Source: Pagrus major (Eukaryota; Chordata; Actinopteri; Spariformes; Sparidae). Taken from it: a stretch of 64,000 nucleotides of DNA. Each line of letters opens with the position of its first letter. Position 1 is the stretch's first letter. Under the pieces are notes generated by a model, which was not told the origin of the DNA, searched no databases, and saw nothing but the letters and a program-made list of their open reading frames with translations. Below, piece by piece: positions 1 through 44,029 of this stretch. Both the position numbers and the translations under genes were made by a program. The stretch spans positions 2,884,618-2,948,617 of the forward strand of contig NC_133221.1 of NCBI RefSeq assembly GCF_040436345.1, read 5' to 3'.

Positions 1-1415
1 TCTCTCTTTCTGTCTTCACCTCACTTTGTATCGGACTCTTGATTGTCTTGATTTCCTCCGCCGGGGCTTTGTACCTACAGTGATACCAATGTGAAACCTG
101 TATTCTCCTCATGATTTGACTCAGTGGAAGTGTGATGTTTACATGTACAGATTTTTCGCGATTCTTTCTGGTGTTTTTTTTTAGTTCTGTTTCGCCGTTT
201 CGTCTCCTCTCATCTCTTCTGTCCTCCTCCCTCCCTCTCTCTCTTTTCTCCCCCCTCATCCCCTGTTTTGACCTCATCTGACTCCTTCCTCACACACTGA
301 AGGGAAATGGGACTGCGTCTAAATACAATTATCACCATTTCACACATAAAGCCTATCGCATGACGGGGACACGTTTTAAAACTTCGGTCGGTCACTTTTC
401 TTCACCAAACAGCTGCTTTTTGTTTTGTTTTTATCTCTGCGTCCTTTCAGAAAAAGCCTTGTTAGCATTTAGTTAGCATTGAAATGCTAAAAGTGCACCT
501 GTGTTACATTGAGGAATGCTAACAGCTAGCTCCTCGGTGGCAGAAAATGTTTAATGTTTGGTGAAGAGACGTGACGCGGCTGAAATTGAAAAGCGAAGCG
601 TCCCCGGACCAAACCGATTGTTTGGGAGGGGGGGAGTCGAGCTGTGTGTGTTTGCCTCTGGGGGGGGGGGGCCTGACCTTTGACCTCTCGGCTAACTCCA
701 CAGCACACAAAATCACAGTGGGGCCACATTGACCCTCCGCTGGTGTGACCAGAATCCGGTGGAGATGATTCCTCAGTGAATGATAAGCCATTACAGACCC
801 AGTGTGTCGGGTCTCTTAGTCTATTAGTATATTTAGCAAAACTTTAAACTGCAGATGACAAAACTCAACCTCAGGAAGAAAAAAGGACATCACTTTTGTA
901 AAAACACGTCTAACTGAAGGCCCATTTCCCTCTCTCTTTGATACCATATAAATTATATCAAAAATTCTTTTTATATTTATTGTGTTTATTATTATATATA
1001 ACAGTGAATACCTTTTTTTTCCAGTACCTGTGGCTGAATATTTTGATTCTTTAGAAAAAGTGTTGATAATATATGTGAAGCAACTAAAAACGATCGAGGA
1101 AAAAAAAAAAAAAAAAAGAAGTTAAAAAAAGAAATCTAGGGTTATTTTTTATTTTCTGTTTGTCGACTCCGTCGGAGCGGTACGGGCGTGTTTGTTTAGC
1201 CAAACAACGAGAACATATCACTCTGGTCCATGACGAAGAAACCAATGATCGAAAAACTGAGCTTTCTTTTGTGTGATGTCACTGCTAAGGCTGAAATGTT
1301 TCTGGACTTTAAAAAAAAAAAATTGTGACCATTTTAGTTTTGTTTTTTTGTTTTCTCCCGAGCTGTACGTCACAAAGCTAAATATACTAATAAAACGGTG
1401 TGCTATCTATCAAAC
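1..1415 (+). other. Probable 3' UTR of an upstream gene
   Basis: No convincing coding frame is seen. The stretch has T-, A- and G-runs (a 12-nt G run near 660-671, an A run near 1100) and ends in a canonical poly(A) signal followed by GT/T-rich sequence, which is how a vertebrate 3' UTR looks. The gene itself lies outside the window and cannot be identified. Inference only; it could also be intergenic DNA. Confidence 0.35.
1389..1394 (+). terminator. Candidate poly(A) signal AATAAA
   Basis: AATAAA is followed within 10-60 nt by GT- and T-rich sequence (GGTGTGC, then TCTTCTTCTTCTTCTGG), the usual downstream element. It would end a plus-strand transcript entering from the left edge. Confidence 0.4.
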
Positions 1416-1577
1416 TGAGTGACGGCGTCTTCTTCTTCTTCTGGTGTTTTCAACTAAAGCTGCACTGTATGGAGTCACAGGAGGGACATTTTATTTATGT
1501 ATATAGTATATATATTATTCCTCTTTATATTTCCATATTTTTATTTACTTTATTCTATTATTTATTTCTCTTTATAT

Positions 1578-1672
1578 TACCTTCGCCAAGGAGTTTGTGC
1601 TTTTACCTGTGTCCGTTTGTTGGTTTGTCAGCAGGATTACACAAAAACTACTGAACAGATTCCCACAATACA
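1578..1672 (+). repeat. Dispersed repeat, copy 1
   Basis: Starts with ACCTTCGCCAAGGAG and includes TTTGTCAGCAGGATTAC and AAAACTACTGAACAGATT. A second copy lies in inverse orientation at 36655-36790 inside ptk6 intron 3, which shows it is an interspersed family. I recognise this motif as common in fish genomes but give no family name. Confidence 0.65.
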
Positions 1673-2098
1673 CCTGTCGGGAGCGGATTCTTGTTTTTTG
1701 GCCCCCGCTGGGTGGTGTGGAGTCCTTACTGCCACCTGTGACTTTTTATTTACATTATCATCATTTAAAGTCTTATTTAATTTGTAGCCTCTACAGAGTC
1801 ATGTATTCATAATTTAGAGGGATAAATTAAAGAAACAGACCGTCATTAAAGAAAAAAAAAGGAAGATGTCTTTAATTATGTAGATTTTCAAAGGGAGACT
1901 GGTTATTTTACAGCTAAAAGTAAAAACCCTGGTGTTAAAAAGGTAAACTAAAGTATAAACAAGTTATTTTCACAGAGAAGACACTTCACGTATGGTTTCA
2001 TTTAAATAATTGTTTTTAGGTTCAAAAAGGGGAATTTATGCAAAATATAAAACACTAATTTGTGTGTCAGATATTAGTTTTTTCTTCTTATTGCTCCT

Positions 2099-2420
2099 GG
2101 TAACACTTTATTTTAATGTCTTTGCAATGAAGCATTAGTAAATAGGTGATGAGGCCCTTATAAGATGCTTATTGACATTAATAAGATTATGTAAGTGTTT
2201 TTGTTGTTAGATTTTAAGACATTAAAAGCCCATATAATACATTTGTTAACCATTTAAAGGCACGTTAATAAAAGACTTATGAATGTCGTAGGTTACAGAA
2301 GCATTACAAACATATTTACTGACTTTAATTAACTTACCTGTTGTCATTGTTGAACCTTCACTTAGCTTTGTTGTTGCTTAACTATTCCTAATTATTAAAG
2401 GACTCTACGGGCCTCATTAC
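2099..2420. repeat. Dispersed repeat with GGTAACACTTTA end
   Basis: Begins with TGGTAACACTTTATTTTAATG and is AT-rich, with repeated TTAATA/TTATTA words. The same terminal motif starts a longer element at 18726 in srms intron 3. No matching right end was found here, so the right boundary is approximate. Confidence 0.35.
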
Positions 2421-2954
2421 TAACAATATCAAGTGTAACCTCTAACTTTATATGATGAGTTCAAACATCGCTGCATCAGTGTTAATAATCTAATAATGTC
2501 ACATAGAGTCAGACTTCAGTCACAGGAGACATTTCACTCCACACGGTTTCCTGCAGTATCGATTTAATCGGTAAATCCGGCTTCTTTCGCTCCGCCTGAT
2601 GAGCTTTTAACTTTGTGAACTGAGAGCGAACAACGAGACTTTCCTCATTAGACTTCTCTGATGTAACCGTAGCTTAAACAGTCGACGTGTACACCGAGAA
2701 CTTAAAGCTTCTGTTCCAGCTGAAAGATTAAGATTAGACCTCCAACATGAAAAAATCTTTCATGTAGGATTTGAAGCCGTTTTAAAACGTTCCCAGTCTG
2801 ATCAAAAGGATCGCCGTGACCTTGGCTTTGTGATCCAGCTGCCCCCGAGGTGGTAACGACTACCCTGCCTGTACTTAAAGGATCCTTCCTCATTTTTATA
2901 ATATTAATATTGTCAACAAAGTCCATGAAAAGACCAAAATAGACAATGTGTCTA

Positions 2955-3394
2955 AGCCCAAATGGGCTTCTGGAGACTTTGGATTACACCAGATGAGACT
3001 GTAAAATGATGACATATCGTGGGAGTTGTGACGCTCACAATGTATCCACTGTGTTATTGTAATTACACGGTTTGGCCATTATCCCCGGGGGCTTGGCATG
3101 CAGTGGGTGCACGAGCTCTACCACGCACCGAGGATGTAAATAACGACTTTTCAAATCAATTTGGAGTCTCAGGTCTTCTAGAAATGTCAGACGAGCTGTA
3201 TGGAGCCATTTTTATCAGTTTTTCTTACAAGTCTCCAGCTACTTCAGCTGTTTAGGGGAACGCTGCAACTCTGTTTTGCTGTGAAGCTCCAGAAATGTTT
3301 TGTGGTCTACGAAACTTCACCTGACTTTCCATCAGCATGAAGGGGAGGAGATGATGACCAACTTTTCTTTTTAGGGGTGAACTGTTTCTTTAAG
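2955..3394 (-). repeat. TTAA-type foldback element, copy a
   Basis: Its right half (CAGACGAGCTGTATGGAGCC, then TTTTGCTGTGAAGCTCCAG, then GGTGAACTGTTTCTTTAA) matches the right arm of complete copies at 16818-17744 and 31212-31659. The middle (TAATTACACGGTTTGGCCAT) is the reverse complement of sequence at about 17175-17200. The left arm is decayed, so the left boundary is approximate. Confidence 0.6.
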
Positions 3395-3499
3395 ATGCAA
3401 CGACAGCTTTAAGAAGTAAACCTCCACTTTCATGAGTTTCACTGGTGCATCATCAATAAGTGTTCAGTTCTTCCTGCAGCTTCTGCTGTAGTTTACCTG

Positions 3500-3543
3500 C
3501 AGAACTGATGCAGAACTGATGCAGAACTGATGCAGAACTGATG
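3500..3543. repeat. 11-bp tandem repeat, 4 units
   Basis: CAGAACTGATG is repeated four times without change. It lies in intergenic DNA with no coding context. Confidence 0.85.
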
Positions 3544-3546
3544 CAG

Positions 3547-4569
3547 GATCAGAAGCACAAAGGAGAGTTACAAAAGCTGCAGTCATTAAACTCCACAGTC
3601 TAAAAATAAATACCCAGAGGAGGTGAGATTAAAATAACCTCAGACTCATTCAGTTTTGTTGATCCTGGTCACACACACCTTGATAGCACTGTTTCTTTTC
3701 ATTCTTTATTATTCTGCAGGTGAAACTGTGAAAAAATGTCCAATCTGATGTCCTCAAATGTTTTGTTTTGTCTGACCAGCAGTCCAGAATCTAATTATGT
3801 TCCATTTAAAAACATAGAACAGAGAGAAAAGGATTAAATCATCATATTTTTAGAGGCTGGAACCAGAAAATGTTTGGGAATTTGACTTGGAAAAAAGGAC
3901 GTTATATGATTATTAGTTGACTCTCACGTCAGGAGGTCGAGGGGACGGTGGTTGTGTTATTACAAGCCAACAAGGCTGCCAAACGGTCGACCACAGTTTG
4001 AGTCTGTCGTGAGATTTTCGACCGTTTTTACAGCGACAAACTCGTCGGTGTGTTTCAAAGAGATCTGGGAACATTTCCATCCCCGATCGTGGAGACCAAA
4101 ACAGGTATTTTAAGCCAAACCTTGATGTGAATGTGTAATGTGAATATTTTCTGGTTTCTTTCCTCCTCTGTGAAGGTAAACTCAATATATTTGAGTTGTG
4201 GACATCTTCTTGGGCTTTGGGAGGAACTGATCGACATTTTTCACCATTTTCTGACATTTTATAGACCAAAGAAGTCCTCAACAGTCCAAAGTGCAATAAA
4301 AGTTAGTTTCAGCCTTATTTCTTTCTCACGTGATGAGATCAACTTCAAGATTTAAAGTGTAGATGTGATGAATGAAGCTGTTTCTGCTGAAATTGATCAT
4401 AAATCATAAAATAGTCATGAAAGATTAAGACTACACGTCAGGGCAGGTGAAGTGTTTTCATGACGTCACACAGAAACATGATAGAGGTGACAATCAGAAG
4501 TGTTTAGTCAACACACACTCGTTTACTCAACCAAAATGACCTTAAGGGAAATTTGGCTTGAGAGAGGAA

Positions 4570-4570
<1 letters not shown>
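3547..4570. other. Intergenic, no recognised feature
   Basis: No gene, splice-consistent exon or known RNA was recognised. Open frames here are short and lack family-like motifs. Confidence 0.5.
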
Positions 4571-4571
<1 letters not shown>

Positions 4572-4604
<33 letters not shown>

Positions 4605-4712
4605 CATTATTATTCAAACAACTCTCTCTCTCCCCTCTCACTCTCTCTCTCTCTCTCTCTCACTCTCTCTCTCTCTCTCTCTCTCACACTCACACACACA
4701 CACACACACACA
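4572..4712. repeat. Compound (CA)n-(CT)n-(CA)n microsatellite
   Basis: A CA run (about 4572-4600) is followed by interrupted CT runs (about 4621-4685) and a second CA run (about 4686-4712). It lies directly upstream of the CpG-rich srms leader. Confidence 0.95.
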
Positions 4713-4734
4713 CCCGTCCACTCTCTCCTCCCCT

Positions 4735-5285
4735 CAGTGCGCAGGTGTGTGAGCAGCAGGAGGTGTGCGGAGCGCCAAACCCAAACTTTTTACGCACCGC
4801 GCCGCCGCCGCTTCACCTTCACCCTCCTCTTCCTCTCGGTGGATTAACACCTGAGCATCGGCCCGCTGCAGACTCCCTCCCCGTCCGCTCCAGATGACGA
4901 TGGATTAACATTTTTCTGGGGGAGCCATGCTCACATTCCCGGTTCATCTTGGGTCGCAGCGCCGAGTCCTCGCAGGGAGCCGATCCGACTTGGATGCCCT
5001 CCATTCCCGTTTCCGCATTCCCGCAGCCGCCGTGCGCACTGCAGGCGTGGAGCTCAGATCCATGATCTCGACAGAAAAAACCGGTTCCTCCGGCTAATCT
5101 ACCCAACTATTGCTGGCGGTGCATTATGTTTGCAGCCAGAGGACGAGAGGGGAAGCGAGGGACCGAACGGCTGGTGACACAGGCTGTGAGAGGCCGTTTT
5201 CAGAGAGCCTGAAGCAGCGCGTCGTATCGATCGCTGTTCGGATCGATCCTGGAATAACCGCCGCCGCGCTCCTTCATGTCCCGGG
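4735..5285 (+). promoter_or_regulatory. CpG-rich promoter/5' leader of srms
   Basis: CpG density rises sharply compared with the flanking AT-rich DNA and stays high through the first coding exon (to about 5665). No TATA box is obvious, which fits a CpG-island promoter. The exact transcription start and any upstream non-coding exon cannot be set from sequence. Confidence 0.5.
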
Positions 5286-26900
<21,615 letters not shown>

Positions 26901-29044
26901 AAAGCGGGACACAAGGAGGACGAAGAAGAGGACGACGAGAGGCTTTGAACAATGCAGGAAGAAGATCATCTGGTCAAAGGAAAGAAAGGCGAATGAGAAA
27001 TAATGAGGAATTTTCTCATCGCCCTTTAAATCCACTTCCACAACAGGGTATATGTACTTTAAAAACAACGAGGTGTGAAAGGACAGAGGGAGCATCAGAA
27101 ACAGGAGTGACATGTTCAGATGATGCTCGCCAAATCAAAGACAAATGAGGAATCCTTCGTTTCTTAGGCTTAAAGACAGCAGACAAACTGACTGAAAACA
27201 GCCTGAGGAAGGTGTGTAAATACACTCCTACTTAAAAAACTTAACACTTAAACCCTCAGCACATTCACAGAACCAACTGTTTTTAATTTTATACCCTTTT
27301 GTGTTTTATAAATAATATTTTATAACTTCTGTATGTGCCATGTCTGTGTATGCACACTTTGAAATGTTATGAAATCACAGGTCAGGACTTTAAATTAATC
27401 ACCTGTCTTTTGACTGCGAAGCCAGTGCTAAAAAATCGTTGAGGTAATGTGCAATAATGAAGTGCTTGTTGGGGTTTGAGCCACGCTAGCATCCCGGTGC
27501 CAGAGATACTCAGCAGTATAACTGCTTTTGATTGGGCCCCAGTGCAAATATGTTAATATATACCAGCCAAATAACCAACTTTATAAACCCTAATCAATCA
27601 GCCTGCCCTGCATTCAAACCACCACAACCTTCTATCAACTGTCAATCATCCAAAACATCAAAGTTTAACCAAGTCAAGCTGAGCCTCATAATCTGAATCT
27701 GACACGTCCTGAAGTGGTCACTGTTCAGAGGATTACCCACTTATGTGACAGAAGGATTTTACCTCCAGTGACACTCTCACCCTATTAGATGTGAGGATCT
27801 GAACTGGTACCATCCCTCCTGATTGATCCGATCACAAATGGACAGCTTTAAGTCCGTCAGTTTAGTCCTGGCATACGACTCGACGTGTCTAAATGAACAT
27901 ATACATCACTAGGACAAACAGACATGATGTTGTTTTGTTTTTGTTTGTTTTTTTTGGGGGGGGGGAGGGCTAAGAAAGACAGAACTTAATGTATAACGTT
28001 TGCCGAATTTACAAGAAGGCCCAAATACTTTTACATTTGTCAGAGACAGCGTTTCATAAAGTTTATAAAGTTTCCCCTAACTCAACAACTCACAAAATTG
28101 CACGATGTTTAAAGGGAGTCTGGGGACTTTCTCCACGGGCGACAAAAAAAGTAGCCTATACTGGTTACTGTTCACTGTTTTTATAAAAATTGACATGTTT
28201 ACCGTCAATAAAATGTCATCTTTAATATATGTAGGGTAAATCTCCTCCTCACTCAACAACTCTTAAAATCACGTGATTTGTTAAGGGAGTCTGGTGATAT
28301 TGCGGTTACAAGATCAGTGTGTTCACAAACATCTGACCAATAGGATCTCAGTTGCGTCCTCACACCTGCACTTGTGATTGGATCACTCAGGACGGTTCCC
28401 ACGTGTCAACACGACCAAAGTCAAAGTTTCTCTCCATCCACGAGTTTCTGTTTTCTAGCCCGGCCTCTAGCGTGGCTTTAAACTGTCGGTCTTGTTATAA
28501 ACCACAAGCATTAAGTATTTTATTGAGCGCTTCTTCTGTGACTGCAACTTGAGAAGGTTTTGGCGAGATGATACACATCTAAGACACCTGGATACAAGTG
28601 TCTCCAGAAGAGTACGGGATCTGTTTTTACACTCGTGTGATGCATTTTTTGGGGGTTGACTCTGTGCGGTGGGGCCTTAAATTATTAAACCTCACATTAA
28701 TGGCCAGTTCCAACTAGAGTGCCTATGTTTACACTACAGACTCAGTCCACTCACTACACTAACATGGACTGTGAAGACCTGCACACTGACTCAGCCATAT
28801 CCAGAACCAGAAGACTCTTTTGAGGGGTGATGAGTGGGATTTCTGCACCACAAAATTGTACAACCATGTTGCAATGCAATGCAATTTGAGAACAATGCAA
28901 CTTTTGTCTTTTTATGCATGGCATTTACAGCAGACAAAGCCAAGTTCAGGAAACGTTAGCCATAGTCACGAATCACAAGATGATGGAGGAGTTTTCATGT
29001 TGTAGGCTGTGTGCCATCAGGTACCAAACACCAGTAGTGCAAAG

Positions 29045-29050
29045 AATAAA
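29045..29050 (+). terminator. Candidate poly(A) signal for srms
   Basis: AATAAA is followed by a TTTTAAGTATTCGTTTGT and GTGTCTGTG stretch, fitting a GU-rich downstream element. It would give a 3' UTR of about 2.1 kb. An AATAAA near 28206 is an alternative. Confidence 0.3.
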
Positions 29051-29567
29051 GTATTTTAAGTATTCGTTTGTAACGTGTCTGTGCTTTTTATCATAATCTG
29101 TCGTTTTCACGTCCATAAAAAGCAATCAACTCATTTCCTTTAGTAGAAAAGGAACGAATGTAGAATGAAATCAGAACTCGATGTAGAGAAATGAGAAATT
29201 ATATTTTTCGAGTGCACTTCTCCTTAATCCTATTACAAGAAGTCAAGATGTATTGGACTGCAGTGTTGAGTGTTCTTGGTGATCATACGTGAAAATCATA
29301 TGACTCATGAGGTTAACTTGTTCAGGTAATCAGATCAGAGATGTTTGCTGCAGATGCCGTCAAAACATTCACACTTGAATCACATGAGGAGTAAATGAAT
29401 GTGGTGTGTTGAGTATGTAAATGTCTTTGTAGGTTTTACTGGAATTGTTCTCAACCTGTCAGGCAGGAAGTGTCAACACATCAATTACAATTATTAGAGC
29501 TCGGCCGATTATTATTTTAAAATGTGCTGCTTTGCTTTTGTAAAGGAGTGCGCTACACTTTGGGCTT

Positions 29568-29690
29568 TAAAGGGACAGTTCACCCAAAAATGAAAATTCT
29601 CCTCCCACCCACCCACTTCAAGACGGGGTGCACGCTAATGTTTTTAGCTTTTCAGCTACAGTGAAGATTTCAGCTTGAAAAAGGGCGTTT
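29568..29690 (+). repeat. Foldback element left arm, copy e
   Basis: TTTAAAGGGACAGTTCACCC followed by AAAATGAAAATT matches the termini of the other copies. Only one arm is present. Confidence 0.5.
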
Positions 29691-30179
29691 AGGCTGTTAT
29701 AAAATATAAACACTGCAGTCAGTCAGCAGACACACAGTTGCTACTGCTGTAGCAGCGTTATTTTAGATCACACTACCTCCCTACTCTGCCCCTCAGCTCT
29801 CACCAAAGATTGAACAGAGGTGAGATGTCTCACTCTGTAGCTAAAACGGAGCTGCGAGAAACAGTGTGAAAGGGGATGCTGCAGCGATGCAGCATATGAG
29901 AAAAATAACGTGTTTTGTGAAAACTAAAGTATGTAAAACTTTTCTACTGGGACCCCCAAATATAAGTATGCACCTGAAAATAAGCACAATATGACCTCTT
30001 TAATGTGGCAGCTGTAAAAGTGGAGTTTCTACTCAAGGATCAGGAGTCTTATTTCATATCAGCACGTTTTTTTAATTATATTTTGTAGTTTGAATCAAAA
30101 TCTATGAAAAAACAAAGTATAATATATGCCTGTGAATTACTCCAGTAAATGACAAAACACTCAGAGCTGTAGGCCTACT

Positions 30180-30187
30180 TATAAAAA
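30180..30187 (+). promoter_or_regulatory. Possible TATA box upstream of ptk6
   Basis: TATAAAAA lies about 290 nt before the ptk6 start, just ahead of a rise in GC content. Position and spacing are plausible but nothing else confirms it. Confidence 0.25.
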
Positions 30188-30471
30188 GTGAAGTCGAGTA
30201 AATCCACTTCTGCCCGTCGATCCTGACAGCTACCCGCCACCTGTGACGCATGTGTGGATCAGAGGCGGGTCCTGTGTGGTTTTTTTCACTGCTGCCAGCT
30301 GAGAGGAAGTTGTTTTAAGCCACAGTTTAAACACGACGACACCAGAGGAGGCAGCAGTTTCTCTCTGAAGACGTGCCGAGGATTCCTGCCCTCCATCCTC
30401 TCCACCTGTCCGACAGGTGTTACCGGCTCACACAGGCGCTCCCAGGCGCACGGGTCCGTTCATGCGCACCG

Positions 30472-41337
<10,866 letters not shown>

Positions 41338-41526
41338 CAGCTTCGACGTCCTGCAGTACACACTCCCCGCCACAGGGGGGCAGCAGAGAGAGACACTGAG
41401 CAGAGGCGGTGATCACTGAGGCCTCTTCATCAACAGAAACTAAACTGATGTTACTTCAAGAAAGACTGATTGTTTGCGTTTGCAATGTGCAAACCTGCAA
41501 AGCTTTTTGTGGTTCATTCAGTCCGG

Positions 41527-42024
41527 TCGGGCTGCAACGATTAATTAGTTTCATTGTCGATCAATCTGATTTGTTTTTTGTTTTGTTTTTTAAATGCTGG
41601 AACTATTCGAAATAAATGAATTGGCAACAATTTGTATAATCGATTAGCCATTTCAGTCATTTCAGTTAAACAAAAATGACAATAATTCTGGTTCCAAGCT
41701 GTCCAACATGAGAAACTGCTGGTTTATCTGGTCTTTAATAGTCAACTGAAATAACTTTGGGTGTTAATCAGTTAATTAAGACAGTAATGTGGCAGATAAT
41801 GCAGATAACTCACTAACAAAATAATTATGTACCTCTAATTTTCTTTCATCTGATCAACAGACTGAAACCCAAATACATTCAGTTTTAAACGCAGCAAATC
41901 GTCACATTTCAGAGGCTAGAACAAAAAAATGTACCAAAATGATTAATCAGTTATTAAAATAGCCGCTGATTAATTTCCTGTTGATTGAGTAGTCAGTTAA
42001 TGGACTGATTGTTTCAGCTCTACG
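41527..42024. repeat. Inverted-end repeat overlapping the ptk6 3' UTR
   Basis: Left end CGGGCTGCAACGATTAATTA; the right end reverse-complements to GAGCTGAAACAATCAGTCC. The interior has ATCGATTA-type words typical of a family found at 6077 and 26290. It overlaps the likely ptk6 poly(A) region. Confidence 0.5.
41611..41616 (+). terminator. Candidate poly(A) signal of ptk6
   Basis: AATAAA lies 274 nt past the stop codon, inside the repeat starting at 41527. Later AATAAA hexamers at 43078 and 43638 are alternatives giving longer 3' UTRs. Confidence 0.4.
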
Positions 42025-42634
42025 GTCCGTACTGCGTTCAGGTGGAAAGCCACGAACAACACAAAACAGCCAGTGAGTTTTAAGGTTTGCTTTAATCTCC
42101 TTCAGAAGCTCATACTGGGACTCTTCGTCTATTAAAACCTGTTCGACTTGAGACAGCTCTTGAAAATTGAAACAAGTGTCAGAGACTCCACTCCAAGTGT
42201 AAAGTGAAAGTAAGAAGAGGTCTGAAAACATACATGGATCATCTCCAAAGACAGGTAGATGGTCCACAGCTTACAATCATATCACATGATTTTTACCATC
42301 AGAGGTCATTTGACTGTTTGTTGATTGTTATTTAAAGTTTCGTGGATGAGAGGTTCTTACAATGCACAGAGAAACAGGGAACATCTCCACTTCTATGACA
42401 ACTGGGCCAAACTATCTGCTGACAAAGATGGAGAACGATCAAACGTTTCAGAGGACTGAATGAGACATAGTCTCCCTCTAACTGGTGCTGATTGAAGTGG
42501 AAGCAGAGCAAAATTCACAGAGAGCTCAAACTAATCAGTTTGGAGTCTGTATATATCATAAAAATAAAAAAATATAAAAAAATATCCTAAAAAAGAAATT
42601 GGACCCTTCGGCTGTCTGCAATATTTACCTTTGA

Positions 42635-42648
42635 CCAGCAGGAGGCAG
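42635..42648 (+). promoter_or_regulatory. CTCF-like motif
   Basis: CCAGCAGGAGGCAG matches 13 of 14 positions of the CTCF core pattern CCASYAGRKGGCRS. A single motif of this kind is weak evidence; occupancy is unknown. Confidence 0.25.
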
Positions 42649-43757
42649 CACAGTATCTTTTTCCTTTCTTATCCAACTAGTGAATGAAGACGGCAACAAT
42701 AGTCACAATTCACTGTCTGTCCTTTAACACATCGTCTTCCAGTATTCAACAGTTTCTCTCAGATCCAATGCGGTCTTCTCTTCGCTGCTGTAAACTGGAA
42801 ATGCTCCAATAACCAGCAAAACTGATGAGAAATCACATGAAAACAGATGGAAAATACAGTAAATCCTCTTCCTCCAGACGAGCATCCCCAGCTGTCTTTT
42901 TGCATCAGTGCTGTAGGTCAGTGTGTGACCCCTTAAAACAAACAATGCCAACTTAAAACTGATTTTTGAGTCCTGAGGAAGTCAAATAAACCTGACTGGA
43001 AGGAGGTTTAAAAACTTTAGGAAGCTTTGTGTGGCATTAAATGTTATTTTCTGCTTTCATATACCTGTGTGGATTATAATAAACAGACCAACAATATATT
43101 TGGAACATGCAAAAAGCACATGTCAACAGTTAAAGGAAGGAATTGAAGACAAAAATTAAAATAAAGTTTGTCCCCCTCCAATCAGCATCAGAGTCCCAGG
43201 ATATTTTCTTGGTTCATACAAGCGTACACAACAATCTTATTAAAGACATAAAGCATATCAATAAATGTAATGACGTCTATATAAATACTTCCTAACCATG
43301 TTTTTTAATGCTTGAACCAATTTTGTTTCCATTCCTTTTTTCACTGTTGTCCACGTTGCTGATGAAATTCCTGGAAAGACTTTGTTTTCAGTGTCCGATT
43401 TGTAACTGATTCACTGTAACTGGATGTGTTGTCCCATTTCAACATCTGACAGCTCATCAAAGCACCTGCTTCACCCAAACAACTGTTGTGAAAGAAGAGC
43501 TGAACGTAACGTACCTGCTTATCACTGTCGACCTGGTGCAAGCACAACATGACTCTCCACACACACGTACAGTCCTCTGAATAGGAACCTTTTTGTATTC
43601 TGTCTGTTTTTATGCCACATAATGTGCAATTACATTGAATAAAAAAGTATGTGAATAATGTAATAATAGTTTGTGTTCTTATAACTGATTTAAAGGACAC
43701 GTTCAAAAAGCATTTGTGTCCTAAGGAAAGTGGTTTCCAGCCATAAATCCACGGTTA

Positions 43758-43794
<37 letters not shown>
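43758..43794. repeat. (GT)n microsatellite
   Basis: About 17 GT units after TTATCT, in intergenic DNA between ptk6 and the satellite. Confidence 0.95.
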
Positions 43795-43796
<2 letters not shown>

Positions 43797-44029
43797 CTAA
43801 CATTCCTTTATGTCTGCTGCTGGAGTTAACTGGGTCAGTAACACCTGACATTTGACCTCTATATATTTTCCATGTCTGTCATCTGCTGTTAAAGCTCAAA
43901 TTAAAACTCAGAGTTTTGCCAAACACTGACAAACTTTATACGGTGGCCCTGAGGGTCAAAACACATCACTTCATAAAATCAATGCAACAGCATTTTGGAT
44001 GTAATCCAATCACAAACATAAGTGTTGAC

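Larger units (their letters stand above)
26901..30180 (+). other. srms 3' UTR and srms-ptk6 intergenic spacer
   Basis: Holds the srms 3' UTR (end uncertain), a poly(T)/poly(G) tract (about 27929-27966), a short direct repeat around ACTCAACAACTC (28078 and 28250) and a foldback-element left arm at 29568-29690. Candidate poly(A) signals are at 28206-28211 and 29045-29050. No further gene was recognised. Confidence 0.5.
42025..43990. other. Intergenic region past ptk6
   Basis: Two or three minus-strand open frames (42050-42240, 42724-42840, 43341-43600) look weakly protein-like but have no recognised domain and no convincing splice chain. A (GT)n run lies at 43758-43794. Otherwise nothing is seen. 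Confidence 0.4.

Noticed and set aside
4819..5106. 95-codon minus-strand frame in the CpG-rich leader
   Set aside because: High GC lowers stop frequency; no domain or transcript signal supports it.
41368..41381. CCACAGGGGGGCAG as a CTCF site after ptk6
   Set aside because: It mismatches two central positions of the core pattern; the site at 42635 is closer and was listed instead.
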